The notes under the pieces were generated by a model. That model made no database searches. It was given only the letters and a program-made list of their open reading frames with translations, and was not told the DNA's origin. Both the position numbers and the translations under genes were made by a program. A stretch of 36,836 bases of DNA from VRUE01 sp036266075. GTDB lineage: Bacteria > Actinomycetota > Thermoleophilia > Solirubrobacterales > 70-9. The stretch is taken from contig DATANV010000012.1 of NCBI GenBank assembly GCA_036266075.1, positions 1 to 36,836 on the forward strand, in the 5' to 3' direction. Each line of letters starts with the position of its first letter. The first letter of the stretch is position 1. Shown one piece after another: positions 34,993 to 36,836 of this stretch.

Positions 34993-35030
34993 TTGTACTC
35001 CCGTACAACGTTTGGGGACCGTCGTTGTAC
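34993..35030. promoter_or_regulatory. Three TTGTAC/GTACAA half-sites upstream of glnN
   Basis: TTGTAC (34993-34998), GTACAA (35003-35008) and TTGTAC (35025-35030). The first two form a palindrome with a 4-bp spacer. The last two form an 8-bp inverted repeat, GTACAACG/CGTTGTAC, with 12 bp between. They lie 40-80 bp upstream of the candidate -10, a typical place for an activator. Confidence 0.55.
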
Positions 35031-35054
35031 CGACCGGGTGCGTGCGGCAGTGGG

Positions 35055-36065
35055 TCAGCCCAGCGGACGCCGCAGCGCCGCCACCAGCCGCTCGACCGCG
35101 TCCTGGTCGGGCTGGACCGGCGTGCCGCGGCGTTTGATCGCCAGCCAGATCAGGGAACCCCCAAGCAGCGGGCCGCCGATGCCGAGGGCCAGGAAGGCGC
35201 CGAGGCTTTCGACGTGGCCGATCATCCAGCCGAAGTTCATGCCGAAGAAGCCGGTCAGGAAGGTCAGCGGCAGGAAGATCGTCGCGACCACGGTCAGCCA
35301 GTACATCGTCTCGTTGAGCCGCAGGTCCATCACCTTCGCCAGCGAGTCGGCGGCAGCGTCGATGCCGTCGATCAAGCGGTTGAGCTGCTCGTAGATGCGC
35401 TCGAAGTAGCGCTCGCTGTCGGCCACGAGCCCCTTCACCTGGCCGATCTCCTGGCTGATCCGCTCAAAGATCCCACGCTGCGGTCCGAGCTCGCGACGCA
35501 TCTTCGAGAGCCGCAGGTTGATCGCCCGCAGCGTCCCCATCCGCACGCGGGCGTTGGCGGTTTCGCCGGCCAACACCTGCAGCCCTTCGAGTGCCAGCTC
35601 GGTGTCGTTGAGGGCGTCGAAGGCCGAGCCGACCATCGCGTCGAGGACCGCGTAGACCACGTACTGCTCGCTGCGCCCCTCGGGGCTGTAGTCGGGCAGG
35701 ACCTGGGGAAGGGACACCGGCTCGCGGTGCAGCGTCAGCAGGTAGTCGCCGTGGACGAGCACGTTGACCTCGACCGCGCCGAGACGCGGCAGGTCCTCGC
35801 CTTCGTGGCGATCCGTCTCCAGGTAGCAGGTGAAGGGGAAGACGACGTGATCGCCGTCGGCGTGGAACTTGCGCGAGGGCAGCTCGCCGTGGCCGAAATC
35901 GAGCAGCGGCCGCAGCGCTTGCGGTGGGATCCCGAGCGCCGTCGCCATCTCCTCGCTGGAGGCGTCTCGCAGCGAGAGATCGGCCCAGAAGAAATGCCCC
36001 CCCGCGCGCAGGCGCGAGATCCGCCCGCGCCCCTCCTCGTCCAGCCGGGTGACGATCTCGCTCAT
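35055..36065 (-). CDS. corA: CorA-family magnesium/divalent cation channel
   Basis: A 336-residue CorA protein. A large N-terminal cytosolic domain and a long helix (about 195-270) lead to two C-terminal membrane segments with the selectivity signature GMNF (GFFGMNFGWMIGH) between them. It carries Mg2+, Co2+ or Ni2+ passively. It has a short charged C-terminal tail. It probably has its own transcript, as the glnN upstream region follows its stop. Confidence 0.93.
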   Translation of the reverse strand: MSEIVTRLDEEGRGRISRLRAGGHFFWADLSLRDASSEEMATALGIPPQALRPLLDFGHGELPSRKFHADGDHVVFPFTCYLETDRHEGEDLPRLGAVEVNVLVHGDYLLTLHREPVSLPQVLPDYSPEGRSEQYVVYAVLDAMVGSAFDALNDTELALEGLQVLAGETANARVRMGTLRAINLRLSKMRRELGPQRGIFERISQEIGQVKGLVADSERYFERIYEQLNRLIDGIDAAADSLAKVMDLRLNETMYWLTVVATIFLPLTFLTGFFGMNFGWMIGHVESLGAFLALGIGGPLLGGSLIWLAIKRRGTPVQPDQDAVERLVAALRRPLG

Positions 36066-36197
36066 CGCCAGGCGAGGCTAAAGGGGGCGCAGGACGCGGT
36101 TCGCGGCAGCATTAACCCCGCAATGAGTGGTGAAAAGTTGCCATAAACGATCGAGCTATAGCCTTCGCCGGTCCCCGAGCCGGAGGAATCCACCCGA

Positions 36198-36836
36198 ATG
36201 TTCGTCTCGAAGGCCGCCGTCGTCGGCGGCGGCACCATGGGGGGCGAGATCGCGCAGGCGATCGCCGCCTCCGACATCCCCGTAGTCGTCAAAGACGTCA
36301 AGCAGGAGTTCGTCGATGCTGCCGTCGAGAAAGCTCGCGCCGTCACCGAGGGCCAGCTCGCGCGCCTCGTCAATAAGGAGAAGCTGACCCAGGAGCAGGC
36401 CGACGCCCGCCTCGCCGAGGTGATGGGTCTGATCGTCGGCACGACGAGCTACGCCGAGTTCGGCGACGTCGACTTCGTGGTCGAGGCCGTGCCGGAGCGG
36501 ATGGAGATCAAGCAGGCAGTCTTCCGCGAGCTGGACGCGGCGACGCCGGGGCACGCGATCCTCTCCTCCAACACCTCCTCGCTCTCGATCACCGAGATCG
36601 GCGAGGCGACGCTGCGGCCCGACAAGGTCGTCGGCTTCCACTACTTCTACCCGGCGTCGGTCATGCCGCTGATCGAGATCATCGAGGGCGACGACACGTC
36701 GCAGGAGACGCTGCAGGCGGCGGTCACGTTCGCCCAGACGATCAAGAAGCAGCCGATCACGTGCGCCGACGTCCCCGGCTTCGTCGTCAACCGGATCCTC
36801 AACTCCGGCATCGGCGAGGTCTGGCGCGAGCAGGAG
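36198..36836 (+). CDS. 3-Hydroxyacyl-CoA dehydrogenase, N-terminal part, 3' end outside window
   Basis: The first 213 codons of an NAD-dependent beta-oxidation enzyme. The dinucleotide fold is VVGGGTMGGEIAQAIA at residues 8-23. FVVEAVPERMEIKQAVFREL, LSSNTSSLSITEI and VGFHYFYPASVMPLIEI are the family motifs, with His of the HYFYP motif as the likely catalytic histidine. The end NRILN is the linker to the C-terminal domain. GGAGG is at 36182-36186. It may be the first half of a longer fusion with enoyl-CoA hydratase, which cannot be seen here. Confidence 0.92.
   Translation, partial: MFVSKAAVVGGGTMGGEIAQAIAASDIPVVVKDVKQEFVDAAVEKARAVTEGQLARLVNKEKLTQEQADARLAEVMGLIVGTTSYAEFGDVDFVVEAVPERMEIKQAVFRELDAATPGHAILSSNTSSLSITEIGEATLRPDKVVGFHYFYPASVMPLIEIIEGDDTSQETLQAAVTFAQTIKKQPITCADVPGFVVNRILNSGIGEVWREQE

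Overview
The window is high-GC actinobacterial chromosome, most likely from the class Thermoleophilia (Solirubrobacter/Conexibacter-like). The grounds are very high third-position GC in the real genes, frequent GTG and TTG starts, candidate leaderless promoters with a -10 box about 7 nt before the start codon, and secreted proteins ending in an Ig-like module with a GNVDPTP motif that is typical of that class. This is an inference from protein style, not a database placement. No tRNA, rRNA or CRISPR array was seen.

Layout. 1-7207: tail of a chromate transporter; a minus-strand MoxR ATPase / VWA (CoxE-like) / DUF4389 operon; a small membrane protein; a lipoprotein; two cation-exchanger genes. 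7207-7320: a 114-bp fold-back repeat. 7304-13895: a peroxiredoxin (bcp) locus split by a roughly 6.1-kb integrated element. 13903-14698: two small conserved genes that were upstream of bcp in its original operon. 14861-24322: acyl-CoA dehydrogenase with a palindromic operator, TypA, cold shock protein, a secreted subtilase-fold protein, a TVP38-family membrane protein, RecD2-type helicase, a Cys-rich mini-protein and a cupin. 24443-30442: TetR regulator, two SnoaL-like proteins, LLM oxidoreductase, YdeI-like protein, amine oxidase, DUF4234 protein and RlmN. 30525-36836: cytochrome P450, a collagen-like secreted protein, type III glutamine synthetase, CorA and the start of a 3-hydroxyacyl-CoA dehydrogenase.

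Main discovery. A large serine recombinase gene (12401-13753, minus) lies directly against an orphan 5' fragment of bcp (13774-13895) that stops being Bcp-like after the codons for ADT. A complete bcp gene lies 6.1 kb away (7304-7774, minus). In that gene the part after the same ADT codons is GC-rich like the host, while the first 40 codons are AT-richer, divergent and start with TTG. Both junctions share GTGTCGGC (7656-7663 and 13774-13781). The simplest reading is that an element inserted just before the catalytic-cysteine motif of bcp and supplied a replacement 5' end, so the disrupted gene is rebuilt as a chimera. The same exchange places the recombinase behind the host operon and the host bcp 3' half behind an element-borne 5' end.

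The element interior is mostly decayed: an IS3-type orfA remnant, a secreted TolB-like propeller protein, fragments of menD and of two helix-turn-helix genes, a small toxin-antitoxin-like pair with a candidate leaderless promoter, a replication-relaxation gene broken by a one-base frameshift, and the start of a truncated gene. It looks like a degraded integrative plasmid-like element.
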